DNA of 8,785 nt, from contig JAJYTL010000118.1 in assembly GCA_021793055.1 (NCBI GenBank), forward strand, positions 1 through 8,785, read 5' to 3'. This document shows positions 1-6,125 of this stretch, piece after piece. Made by a program: the position numbers and the translations under genes. Source of the DNA: Pseudomonadota bacterium (lineage in GTDB: Bacteria > Pseudomonadota > Alphaproteobacteria > Ferrovibrionales > Ferrovibrionaceae). The stretch's first letter is position 1. Each line of letters opens with the position of its first letter. The notes beneath the pieces are model-generated. The model did not search any database, was not told the DNA's origin, and saw only the letters and a list, made by a program, of their open reading frames with translations.

Positions 1-1779
1 GCGGCGCTCATAAAGCGCGCCGAGGGAGGCCAAGATGATCAGGTAGTTAAAGAGGTTCCACAACATTGTCACGATGTCGACGGGAATATCGAGGGGGTTG
101 CCGAAATAGATGCGGTAAAATCCGGCTGCCATGGCGGCGGTCAGAATCAGGAAGATGAGATAGAACGGACCGGCGAGCGGTGAGATGTAGTCGCGGTCGA
201 GCTGCTCCCGCTTCGGCGTCACCTTGAAGCTCGGTGCGTGCGGGTTGCGAATGGCGAGGGTAACCGCGCCCAACGAGAACAGGGACTGCATGACCTCGTA
301 AATCGCCGAAATGAATGGCCAGCGCACCTTGCCGAAGAGGACGCTGGTGGCATACATCGAGGCGATGAAGTGCGGCAGCGTGTAGGCGAGGAACTGCGCC
401 GCGCTGGCGTGGTAGATCTTTAGTCCGAAAAATAGATAGGCCGTCGGCGCCAGGAGATAGATCACCCGGGCGTAGGGAAAGAACCAGAACAGCGAGTTGC
501 TGAGGTAATTCAGGCGCTGCCATATATTCAGCCCGGGCGTGCGGAAGGGATTGCGCAGCATGAATATCTGCACCATGCCTTGCGCCCAGCGCATGCGCTG
601 AATGACGAAGCCGGTAAAGGTTTCCGGCGCCAGGCCCGCCACCATTGGGTGGCCGACATAGGCGCTATTGTAGCCGCGCGCATGCAGGAGAAGGGCGGTT
701 TCGGCGTCTTCGGTGATGGTCTCGTGGCTGAAGCCGCCGAGTTCATCCAGGCAGCGGCGGCGCAGAATGCCGGCCGAGCCGCAGAAGAACGATGCATTCC
801 AGTAATCCAGGCCCTTTTGGATCACGCGATAGAACATCTCGTTCTCGCCCGGCATGTCGGCGAAGGTGTTGAGGTTCTTTTCGATCGGGTCGGCGTTGAT
901 GAAGAAGTGCGGCGTCTGCACGAGGAAGAGCTTGGGATCGCGCTGGAAGTAGCCGACGGTCTTCTCGAGGATATCGGCGGTCGGCACGTGGTCGGCATCG
1001 AGCACGAGGACGAGGTCGCCGTGGATTTTCGGCAGCGCCTCGTTGAGGTTCCCCGCCTTGGCGTGGAGATTTCGCGGCCGCGTGATGTAGTGGGCTCCGA
1101 AGCGCCGACAAAGGTCTTGAAGTTCCTTGTGGCGGGCCAAGGCCAGCGCGGCCTTGGCAGGATCGCGATCGTTTCGTTTCTCGTCGGTACCGCCGTCGTC
1201 GAGCAGATGGACCGAGAGCTTTCCCTTGGGATAGCGGATCTGAGTGGCGGCAACCAGGGTGATCGAGAGAAGCTCCTTGTCCTCGTTGTAGCTTGGAATC
1301 AACACATCGACCGTGGGAAGGTTGGCGTCGTCCCAATCGGTCGGCACGCTCACGCGGTTGACGGGCGACAGGTTGACCACCAATCCGAGCAGGAAAAGCA
1401 GAAAGCCGTAGACTTCGGCGCCGTAGAGAAGAATGGTACCGATAAAATCAAACAGCCCCGGGTAGTCCAGCGTGAAGAAGGTGCGCCAGAAGATATAGCG
1501 CAGGCTGATCATCAGCATGACGACCAACGACAACGTGCGCGCGAAGCGGTTGTCGCGCCAGCGCCGGAGCACGGCAAGGACAAAAAGCGATACCGCGCCA
1601 AAAGTGGCCTGGACGCCCAGATCGACGGGGAGCGCGGTCAAGATCAGCAGGCCGGCGACAAGGAGGAACCAAGGCCAACCAATGATGACGCTATAGGCGA
1701 TCCGCCGCGATCGGGAAGCGCTTGGCCCTGGATCGCGCAGGAAATTGCGAAAGCCGTCCAATTCGGGACGTGCGCTCAA
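1..1779 (-). CDS. bcsA: Cellulose synthase catalytic subunit BcsA (UDP-forming), 3' end beyond the left edge
   Basis: This inner-membrane family-2 glycosyltransferase polymerises UDP-glucose into beta-1,4-glucan and pushes the chain through its own channel. The 593 visible codons are uninterrupted. Hydrophobic helices lie at about 27-50, 55-71, 82-103 and 111-136, including RYIFWR at 94-99. The cytosolic GT domain follows, with DDG at 194-196, DAD at 261-263, FFCGS at 331-335, TED at 356-358 and QRMRW at 394-398. More membrane segments follow from about 426, with the gating-loop motif FKVTPK at 518-523. The frame leaves the window at YERR, where family members begin the RxxxR part of the PilZ domain, so c-di-GMP activation is expected but not visible. 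An in-frame TAG at 1791-1789 forces a start at or after the TTG at 1779, which has AGGGGG five bases upstream. BcsA proteins are usually 700 or more residues, so roughly 100-250 are missing. The family assignment is firm; bcsB and the rest of the operon would lie to the left. Confidence 0.96.
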   Translation of the reverse strand, partial: MSARPELDGFRNFLRDPGPSASRSRRIAYSVIIGWPWFLLVAGLLILTALPVDLGVQATFGAVSLFVLAVLRRWRDNRFARTLSLVVMLMISLRYIFWRTFFTLDYPGLFDFIGTILLYGAEVYGFLLFLLGLVVNLSPVNRVSVPTDWDDANLPTVDVLIPSYNEDKELLSITLVAATQIRYPKGKLSVHLLDDGGTDEKRNDRDPAKAALALARHKELQDLCRRFGAHYITRPRNLHAKAGNLNEALPKIHGDLVLVLDADHVPTADILEKTVGYFQRDPKLFLVQTPHFFINADPIEKNLNTFADMPGENEMFYRVIQKGLDYWNASFFCGSAGILRRRCLDELGGFSHETITEDAETALLLHARGYNSAYVGHPMVAGLAPETFTGFVIQRMRWAQGMVQIFMLRNPFRTPGLNIWQRLNYLSNSLFWFFPYARVIYLLAPTAYLFFGLKIYHASAAQFLAYTLPHFIASMYATSVLFGKVRWPFISAIYEVMQSLFSLGAVTLAIRNPHAPSFKVTPKREQLDRDYISPLAGPFYLIFLILTAAMAAGFYRIYFGNPLDIPVDIVTMLWNLFNYLIILASLGALYERR

Positions 1780-1784
1780 GAGCG

Positions 1785-1790
1785 CCCCCT
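1785..1790 (-). promoter_or_regulatory. Ribosome binding site deciding the TTG start of bcsA
   Basis: AGGGGG on the minus strand lies five bases before a TTG codon at 1779-1777. The in-frame TAG at 1791-1789 overlaps the start of this purine tract, so no upstream start is possible. The next alternative, a TTG at 1761-1759, has no comparable purine tract, so the first TTG is preferred. A TTG start on a costly enzyme would be expected to lower translation. Confidence 0.7.
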
Positions 1791-1819
1791 AACCTGCCTT
1801 GCAACCTCCGGCCGCTTGC

Positions 1820-1850
1820 AAAAAAAACTTCGTTGCTCTCGGACGAAAGC
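1820..1850 (-). terminator. Weak hairpin followed by T8 in the bcsA leader (possible attenuator)
   Basis: On the minus strand a run of eight T (1827-1820) follows a short hairpin. One pairing is TTCGT (1847-1843) with ACGAA (1833-1829), a 5-bp stem with a 9-base loop that ends one base before the T run. A competing hairpin spans 1850-1835. The stem is weak for a full terminator, and the element lies only about 40 bases before the bcsA start. It could be an attenuator, a leftover terminator of cobT, or chance. The T8 run is distinctive in this GC-rich sequence. Confidence 0.35.
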
Positions 1851-1868
1851 GATGGAATTTCCGTGGCA

Positions 1869-1881
1869 GGATTTAAAATCC
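1869..1881. promoter_or_regulatory. Perfect 13-bp palindrome upstream of bcsA, possible operator
   Basis: GGATTT-A-AAATCC is a perfect inverted repeat (6 + 1 + 6) about 90 bp before the bcsA start codon, AT-rich at its centre within GC-rich DNA. This size and position suit a dimeric regulator site. No known regulator consensus was recognised and no second copy was noticed nearby, so the role is inferred. Confidence 0.35.
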
Positions 1882-1893
1882 GACAATCGCAAA

Positions 1894-1925
1894 GTGCTCG
1901 CCCCCAACTCCCATCACCCGAGCAC
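1894..1925 (-). repeat. 7-bp inverted repeat with G-rich loop in the bcsA leader
   Basis: On the minus strand GTGCTCG (1925-1919) and CGAGCAC (1900-1894) are perfect complements around an 18-base loop. The G-rich tract GGGTGATGGGAGTTGGGGG (1919-1901) begins at the last stem base and runs through the loop. A transcript crossing it could form a stable stem, and the loop could form a two-tier quadruplex. A smaller stem, CCGCG (1956-1952) with CGCGG (1936-1932), lies six bases upstream, and TTGC/GCAA (1971-1959) precedes that. This series suggests a structured 5' untranslated region, but short stems arise easily in GC-rich DNA. Confidence 0.4.
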
Positions 1926-2018
1926 AAGTATCCGCGAATCGTCATCTATCACGCGGTTTTGCACGTCGCAACAAATTCTTAACCCAATGGGGCGCTGCCG
2001 CCGCGAGATGGGCAGGGT

Positions 2019-2031
2019 CGGCCGCCGGCCG
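2019..2031 (-). terminator. GC hairpin just after the cobT stop codon, lacking a T tract
   Basis: CGGCC-GGC-GGCCG forms a compact 5-bp stem with a three-base loop two bases after the cobT stop. No T run follows, so this is not a standard intrinsic terminator. It may protect the 3' end or be chance in a GC-rich stretch. Confidence 0.25.
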
Positions 2032-2033
2032 GT

Positions 2034-3899
2034 TCAATGCGCCTCACGCGCGGCGGTGGGGGCGCTGCGCGGCGCGGCGACGGGGCTTTCGTCAAACAGT
2101 TCCGCCAGCTTTTCCATCATCGCGCCCGCCAACTGGTCGACGTCGACCAAGGTGACCGCGCGGCGGTAATAGCGGGTAACGTCGTGCCCAATGCCGATCG
2201 CCACCAGCTCGACCGGCGAGAAGTTCTCGATTCGCTCGATCACCTGGCGCAGGTGACGGTCGAGATAGTTGCCCGGATTGACCGACAGGGTCGAATCGTC
2301 CACCGGCGCGCCGTCCGAGATGACCATCAGGATCTTGCGCATCTCGTTTCGCGCCAATAGCCGGTCATGGGCCCAGAGCAGCGCCTCGCCGTCGATGTTC
2401 TCCTTGAGCAGCCCTTCACGGAGCATCAAGCCGAGGCTCTTCCGGGTGCGCCGCCAGGGCGTGTCGGCGGCCTTGTAGATGATATGGCGGAGATCGTTGA
2501 GGCGGCCGGGATTGGCCGGCTTGCCGTCGGCAAGCCAGGCTTCGCGCGACTGCCCGCCTTTCCAGGCACGGGTGGTGAAACCCAGGATCTCGACCTTGAC
2601 CGCGCAGCGCTCGAGCGTGCGGGCGAGAATATCGGCGCACATCGCGGCGATAGTGATCGGCCGGCCGCGCATCGACCCTGAATTGTCGATAAGGAGCGTC
2701 ACCACCGTATCGCGAAACTCGGTTTCCTTCTCCTGCTTGTAGGAAAGCGGCAGAACCGGGTTGGCGACGACGCGGGCGAGGCGGGCGGCGTCCAACATCC
2801 CTTCCTCGAGATTGAAGTCCCAGGTCCGGGTCTGCTTGGCGAGAAGCCGTCGTTGCAGCCGGTTGGCGAGACGTCCGACCACGCTCTGCAAATGGTGGAG
2901 CTGCTGGTCGAGCTGCTTGCGCAGCCGTCCGAGTTCCTCGTCGTCGCAAAGCTCGCTGGCCAGCACCACCTCGTCGAAGCGGAGGGTATAGCCGTGATAG
3001 GGCGGTTCCCGGTTGTGATCCTTGTGAAAATTCGGATAGGGTGGGCGCCGGCCCTTGCCCGGCTCTTCGCCCGACCCCGCCACCTGTTTGTCGCCCGCCG
3101 CGCCGGCTTCCGCGTCGGCAGCCTCGTCGCCGGCGCCCTCTTGGGCTTCGGACGACAGGCTGCCGGAAGCCTCCATGGCCTCGCCTGAGTCCGATTCGCC
3201 CTCGCTCGGTTCCGGCGACTGGCCGTTCTCACTCTCGCCCTCGGTCTCGTCGGTATCGGTATCCTGCCCGTCCTCGGCGAGATCGAGATCGACGATCAGT
3301 CGTCGCGCGAGCTTGGCAAAATCGTCCTGGCTGTCGATGGCGGCGGCGAGGCTGGCGAGGTCGGCGCCAGCCTTTTCTTCGATCCAGTCGCGCCACTGGG
3401 CGACCATGGGCTCGGCGGATCGCGGGATCGGCGTGCCCGTCAGGCGCTCGCGCACCATGAGGCCGAGCGCTTCTTCGAGGGGGGCCTCGGAGCGGTCATG
3501 CACGCGGGCGTAGCCGCGCGCGCGGCAGCGCTCCTCAAGCGCCGACTGGAGGTTGTCCGCGACGCCTTTCATCTGCAAGGCACCAAGGGATTCCACGCGC
3601 GCCTGCTCGACGGCATCGAAGGCGAGCTTGGCGGTGCCGCCACCTGGCAGCAGGCGGGTATGGAGTTTTTCGTCGTGATGGCGGAGGCGAAGGGCCAGCG
3701 CGTCGCCGGTGCCGCGCATGCGCGCGATCTCATCGGCTGGCAGGTCGCGCGGCGGTACCGGCAGGCGTACGCGCTTGCCGCGCAACGTCGGGGTTTCCGG
3801 CGCGAAGTCGACCTCGACCTCCGGCGTCGCGGCGATCGCCCGCACCGCCGCCGTGAGCGCGCGTTTAAAGGTATCCGCGGGCGTTTCCGGCTTGTTCAC
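2034..3899 (-). CDS. cobT: Aerobic cobaltochelatase subunit CobT
   Basis: CobT is the non-catalytic VWA subunit that with CobS forms the AAA+ motor complex driving cobalt insertion by CobN into hydrogenobyrinate a,c-diamide. The 621 residues match the family's usual length. An N-terminal helical region (about 1-205) is followed by a very acidic Asp/Glu/Ser/Gly linker (about 208-280), a conserved block with basic and aromatic residues (about 283-312), and a C-terminal VWA domain from about 398. That domain has the MIDAS motif DNSGS at 405-409, TTR at 442-444 and ISDG at 527-530. The frame stays open about 49 codons further upstream into cobS. The GTG at 3899 is chosen because GAGGA lies four bases before it and family-like sequence begins there (NKPETPADTFKRAL). 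It starts 22 bases after the cobS stop, so the two are almost certainly co-transcribed. Confidence 0.95.
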   Translation of the reverse strand: MNKPETPADTFKRALTAAVRAIAATPEVEVDFAPETPTLRGKRVRLPVPPRDLPADEIARMRGTGDALALRLRHHDEKLHTRLLPGGGTAKLAFDAVEQARVESLGALQMKGVADNLQSALEERCRARGYARVHDRSEAPLEEALGLMVRERLTGTPIPRSAEPMVAQWRDWIEEKAGADLASLAAAIDSQDDFAKLARRLIVDLDLAEDGQDTDTDETEGESENGQSPEPSEGESDSGEAMEASGSLSSEAQEGAGDEAADAEAGAAGDKQVAGSGEEPGKGRRPPYPNFHKDHNREPPYHGYTLRFDEVVLASELCDDEELGRLRKQLDQQLHHLQSVVGRLANRLQRRLLAKQTRTWDFNLEEGMLDAARLARVVANPVLPLSYKQEKETEFRDTVVTLLIDNSGSMRGRPITIAAMCADILARTLERCAVKVEILGFTTRAWKGGQSREAWLADGKPANPGRLNDLRHIIYKAADTPWRRTRKSLGLMLREGLLKENIDGEALLWAHDRLLARNEMRKILMVISDGAPVDDSTLSVNPGNYLDRHLRQVIERIENFSPVELVAIGIGHDVTRYYRRAVTLVDVDQLAGAMMEKLAELFDESPVAAPRSAPTAAREAH

Positions 3900-3903
3900 G
3901 CTG

Positions 3904-3908
3904 TCCTC
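3904..3908 (-). promoter_or_regulatory. Ribosome binding site for the GTG start of cobT
   Basis: GAGGA lies four bases before the GTG at 3899-3897, inside the 22-bp gap after cobS. It decides between this start and candidates inside cobS that would add up to 49 residues with no family resemblance. Confidence 0.7.
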
Positions 3909-3921
3909 AGCCTGGTTCGCC

Positions 3922-4926
3922 TCACGCCATGCGGACGGTGGCGGCGGATTCCGGAAGGTCTTCGCCGAAGCACCGCTGGTAGTATTCGGCCACCAAAGGC
4001 CGTTCCACCTCGTCGCATTTGTTGAGGAAGGTGACGCGGAAGGCAAAACCGACGTCGCCGAAGATCTTCGCGTTATCCGCCCAGGTGATCACCGTGCGGG
4101 GACTCATGACGGTGGAAATGTCACCCGCCATAAAGCCGGCGCGGCTGAGATCGGCAACCCGGACCATGGCGGTGATCGTCTTGCGGCCGGCCTCGGTGTC
4201 GTAGCTCGGCACCTTGGCGAGAACGATGGCGATCTCTTCGTCGGTCGGCAGGTAATTCAGGGTCGTGACGATGTTCCAACGGTCCATCTGGCCCTGGTTG
4301 ATCTGCTGCGTGCCGTGGTAGAGGCCGGTGGTGTCGCCGAGGCCGATGGTGTTGGTGGTCGCGAAGAGACGGAACGCCGGGTGCGGCCGAATAACGCGGT
4401 TCTGATCGAGCAAGGTCAGCTTGCCCTCGACCTCCAGAACGCGCTGAATTACGAACATCACGTCCGGCCGGCCGGCGTCGTATTCGTCGAACACGAGCGC
4501 AGTCGGGTTCTGCAAGGCCCAGGGCAGCAGCCCCTCGCGGAACTCGGTCACCTGCTGACCGTCGCGGAGCACGATGGCGTCGCGGCCGATCAGATCGATC
4601 CGGCTGATGTGGCTGTCCAGGTTGACGCGGACGCAGGGCCAATTCAGCCGCGCCGCGACCTGCTCGATATGGGTCGACTTGCCGGTGCCATGGTAGCCCT
4701 GAACCAGGACGCGCCGATTGAAGGCGAACCCGGCCAGAATCGCCAAGGTGGTGTCGTGATCGAAGCGATAGGACTCGTCGAGATCGGGGACGTGATCGCT
4801 GGTGATGGAAAATCCCGGCACCAGCATGTCGGTATCGAGGCCGAAAACCTGCCGCACGGAGACCTGGATATCGGGCAACCCGGGAGTCCCCTTGGAAGTG
4901 GCACCCGATGGCTCAACGGATTTCAT
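3922..4926 (-). CDS. cobS: Aerobic cobaltochelatase subunit CobS (AAA+ ATPase)
   Basis: CobS is the MoxR-like AAA+ ATPase of the cobaltochelatase. With CobT it couples ATP hydrolysis to metal insertion by CobN in the cytoplasm. In 334 residues the order is: an N-terminal family signature (VSVRQVFGLDTDMLVPGF at 22-39), Walker A GYHGTGKST at 77-85, Walker B LVFDEYD at 144-150, the sensor ATTN at 189-192, and a helical lid towards the C-terminus. The ATG at 4926 is preferred because the protein then has the usual size of about 330 residues. A TTG at 4974 in the same frame would add 16 residues without a ribosome site. Upstream of the ATG only a modest purine stretch (AGCGAG) is seen. The J-domain gene ends 51 bases upstream and cobT starts 22 bases downstream, so all three are probably one operon. 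Confidence 0.95.
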   Translation of the reverse strand: MKSVEPSGATSKGTPGLPDIQVSVRQVFGLDTDMLVPGFSITSDHVPDLDESYRFDHDTTLAILAGFAFNRRVLVQGYHGTGKSTHIEQVAARLNWPCVRVNLDSHISRIDLIGRDAIVLRDGQQVTEFREGLLPWALQNPTALVFDEYDAGRPDVMFVIQRVLEVEGKLTLLDQNRVIRPHPAFRLFATTNTIGLGDTTGLYHGTQQINQGQMDRWNIVTTLNYLPTDEEIAIVLAKVPSYDTEAGRKTITAMVRVADLSRAGFMAGDISTVMSPRTVITWADNAKIFGDVGFAFRVTFLNKCDEVERPLVAEYYQRCFGEDLPESAATVRMA

Positions 4927-4977
4927 AAACTTTTGCTCGCTTGTTTGGGATTGGCAGAGGTTTGCGCGCGACAAAAC

Positions 4978-5550
4978 TTAACTGTAACCGCACGACATGA
5001 GGTAGGTATAGGCCCGATTGATGCGCTTCAGGCGATCTTCCGCCTGCTTATCGCCGCCGTTGACGTCGGGATGGTAGCGTTTCGCCAGCTGCTTGTGGCG
5101 GCTCTTGATCTCGGGCCATGTCGCCGTGGGCGGCAGATCGAGATCCGCGAGCGCTTGCCGTTCGGCGGGATCGACCGATCGCGCCGGCGGTGTGTGGTTT
5201 TTCGCCTCAAAGGCGAAGCCGAAGCCCTGGCCGAGCACGTCGGTGGCGTCAAACCACTCCACCGCTCCCGGACCCGCGTGGCCCGGCGCGAAGCGCCAGG
5301 TCGGGCGATGCCACGTGGCGTTGCCGCGCTGATAGGCCTCGATCTCCGCTTGGTTCATGCCGGCAAAAAAATCCCAGGATGCGTTGTAGTCGCGGATATG
5401 GGCGAGGCAAAACCAATAATGGCCGCCTTCCGGATCGCGGGATTTTGGCGCCCTGTATTCGCCGGCGCATCCGCATTCGGGAAAATCGCAGCGCCTTGCG
5501 TCCGTCGTCGTGGCGCCTTTACGCAGAGTTTGTCGACCCGTTCGCAACAT
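4978..5550 (-). CDS. J-domain protein with N-terminal Cys/His cluster, cobST-associated
   Basis: This 190-residue protein has its J domain at the C-terminus (about 134-186), with the diagnostic HPD at 160-162 in KRYHPDVNGGDKQAEDRLK. It could therefore stimulate the ATPase of an Hsp70 (DnaK). Residues 21-51 carry Cys21, Cys26, Cys28, Cys48 and His51 in a zinc-site-like pattern, followed by the conserved-looking stretch YNASWDFFAGM. Proteins of this build are commonly encoded before cobS in alphaproteobacteria; a role in assembly or turnover of the chelatase complex is inference. It is not DnaJ itself, which is about 375 residues with an N-terminal J domain. The start is fixed because an in-frame TGA lies at 5556-5554, two codons before the ATG. 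No normal ribosome site precedes the ATG, and the promoter seen at 5586-5558 ends only seven bases before it. Confidence 0.9.
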   Translation of the reverse strand: MLRTGRQTLRKGATTTDARRCDFPECGCAGEYRAPKSRDPEGGHYWFCLAHIRDYNASWDFFAGMNQAEIEAYQRGNATWHRPTWRFAPGHAGPGAVEWFDATDVLGQGFGFAFEAKNHTPPARSVDPAERQALADLDLPPTATWPEIKSRHKQLAKRYHPDVNGGDKQAEDRLKRINRAYTYLMSCGYS

Positions 5551-5557
5551 AACTCAA

Positions 5558-5586
5558 AGTATGAAAGGTTTGCCCCAGGCTGGCAA
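5558..5586 (-). promoter_or_regulatory. Sigma70-like promoter for the J-domain/cobS/cobT operon
   Basis: On the minus strand TTGCCA (5586-5581, five of six to consensus) and CATACT (5563-5558, four of six) are separated by exactly 17 bases. The predicted start of transcription falls at about 5551, next to the ATG at 5550. The message would be leaderless or nearly so, which fits the missing Shine-Dalgarno. No B12 riboswitch sequence was recognised in the 600 bp upstream. Confidence 0.5.
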
Positions 5587-5643
5587 GGCTCGGGCCTTTG
5601 CCTTTTCCGCCCATAACAAGGGGATATGCGCCGCTTTGTGGTG

Positions 5644-5698
5644 ACCCGGTTGCCTGTCTGGGCCGGGTTGGGACGAGCGCCGCGCGCGGCCCGCGCGC
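5644..5698. repeat. Two GC-rich inverted repeats upstream of the cobST operon
   Basis: ACCCGG (5644-5649) pairs with CCGGGT (5663-5668). Separately GCGCGCGG-C-CCGCGCGC at 5682-5698 is a perfect 17-bp palindrome made mostly of alternating G and C. Neither is followed by a T run on either strand, so they are not ordinary intrinsic terminators. They may be a regulator site, a structural element, or simply a product of extreme local GC content. Confidence 0.4.
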
Positions 5699-5731
5699 CG
5701 CTTTCGAGACCATATATAGGGAGCGAGGCGG

Positions 5732-5959
5732 ATGAATTCAGCACCGTTGCGCTACGAGGCGCTGGAAACGATCGAGCAGGTCCCGGATCTGCTCTGGGAA
5801 TAGGGCGACAACGCCGAAATTCTGGTCGGTGGGTAAAGTCCGGTGCCGACGCCAAGCAGGCGGCTTGTGGCCGTGGCTACACTGATCGACGCCGATCGTC
5901 TAGCCATGCTGACGTGCCGCTGCAGCCTATGGCCGCGATATGGCCGGCGTTCTGGTTGA
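5732..5959 (+). pseudogene. Stop-interrupted plus-strand frame, possible small ORF or gene remnant
   Basis: An ATG at 5732 follows a purine-rich stretch (GGAGCGAGGCGG) that could serve as a ribosome site. It opens a 23-codon frame with a plausible protein composition (MNSAPLRYEALETIEQV, then PDLLWE) ending in TAG at 5801. The same frame continues with GDNAEILVGG to a TAA at 5834, then with a stretch containing LVAVATLIDADRLAML to a TGA at 5957. The first two segments read like ordinary protein separated by a single stop, which suggests a decayed gene. The family was not recognised. A functional 23-residue peptide or chance are alternatives. Confidence 0.25.
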
Positions 5960-6000
5960 CCGAATTCTGGTGCCCGCACCGCAATGACGCGCTGCGGCCG

Positions 6001-6028
6001 AAAAGAAGCCCCGCGCGGCGGCGGGGCT
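6001..6028 (-). terminator. Strong intrinsic terminator on the minus strand
   Basis: On the minus strand an 8-bp GC-rich stem, AGCCCCGC (6028-6021) with GCGGGGCT (6014-6007), closes a six-base loop and is followed directly by TCTTTT. On the plus strand the hairpin is followed by AGTGAGGG, with no T run, so it is directional. It ends transcripts coming from the OMF genes or from the putative small RNA promoter at 6154-6126. Confidence 0.8.
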
Positions 6029-6119
6029 AGTGAGGGTGCAAGGGAGAAGTCCATAAACCATAGCCCTGCGTCCCCGGCGCGCGGGTGACCATTTCGTGGC
6101 AGGTTTATGGATGATCCTT
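6001..6119 (-). ncRNA. Putative small RNA of about 120 nt downstream of the OMF gene
   Basis: Three signals line up on the minus strand: a sigma70-like promoter (6154-6126) predicting a start at about 6119, a foldable body, and the strong terminator ending at 6001. The body is closed by a perfect 10-bp inverted repeat, TCCATAAACC (6111-6102) with GGTTTATGGA (6059-6050). Inside it are a hairpin CCA-CGAAA-TGG (6098-6088) and a GC stem of seven pairs with one bulged A around loop CGCGC (6088-6069). The two share a base or two, so they may compete. A pyrimidine stretch, CUUCUCCCUU (6049-6040), lies between body and terminator and could pair with purine-rich ribosome sites. No start codon with a ribosome site gives an ORF that stops before the terminator. 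It may instead be only a structured 3' untranslated region of the OMF message. No known RNA family was recognised. Confidence 0.4.
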
Positions 6120-6125
6120 AGAAAT

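Noticed and set aside
743..1336. Minus-strand frame of 197 codons inside bcsA
   Set aside because: It is an alternative frame within the bcsA coding sequence with an Arg/Pro-rich translation, while the true frame is continuous with all GT2 motifs.
1691..1945. Possible 84-residue leader ORF before bcsA on the minus strand
   Set aside because: It overlaps the first 89 bases of bcsA in another frame, has no clear ribosome site and crosses the T8 run; no family features.
1937..1971. Possible bcsA promoter TTGCGA-N17-TAGATG on the minus strand
   Set aside because: Only four and three of six bases match the consensus, so it is no better than chance in this stretch.
580..2169. Long open frame on the plus strand (about 529 codons)
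   Set aside because: It is antisense to bcsA, whose catalytic motifs are unmistakable, and spans its start and the upstream gap. The translation has no recognisable domain. High GC lowers stop frequency in the antisense frame.
3900..4046. 49-codon N-terminal extension of CobT
   Set aside because: It would lie inside cobS in another frame, lacks family resemblance, and the GTG at 3899 has a good ribosome site.
3709..5616. Long open frame on the plus strand (about 635 codons)
   Set aside because: It lies opposite cobT, cobS and the J-domain gene, crosses their gaps, and gives a translation without family features.
5626..6054. Overlapping open frames of 100-134 codons on both strands between the OMF and J-domain genes
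   Set aside because: Translations are Arg/Ala/Pro/Ser-rich without domains, and the frames run through the strong terminator at 6028-6001.
6050..6111. Terminal inverted repeats of a miniature transposon or an integron attC site
   Set aside because: The 10-bp inverted repeat has no flanking target duplication that could be seen and does not match the attC core pattern; a folded RNA explains it better with the promoter and terminator in place.
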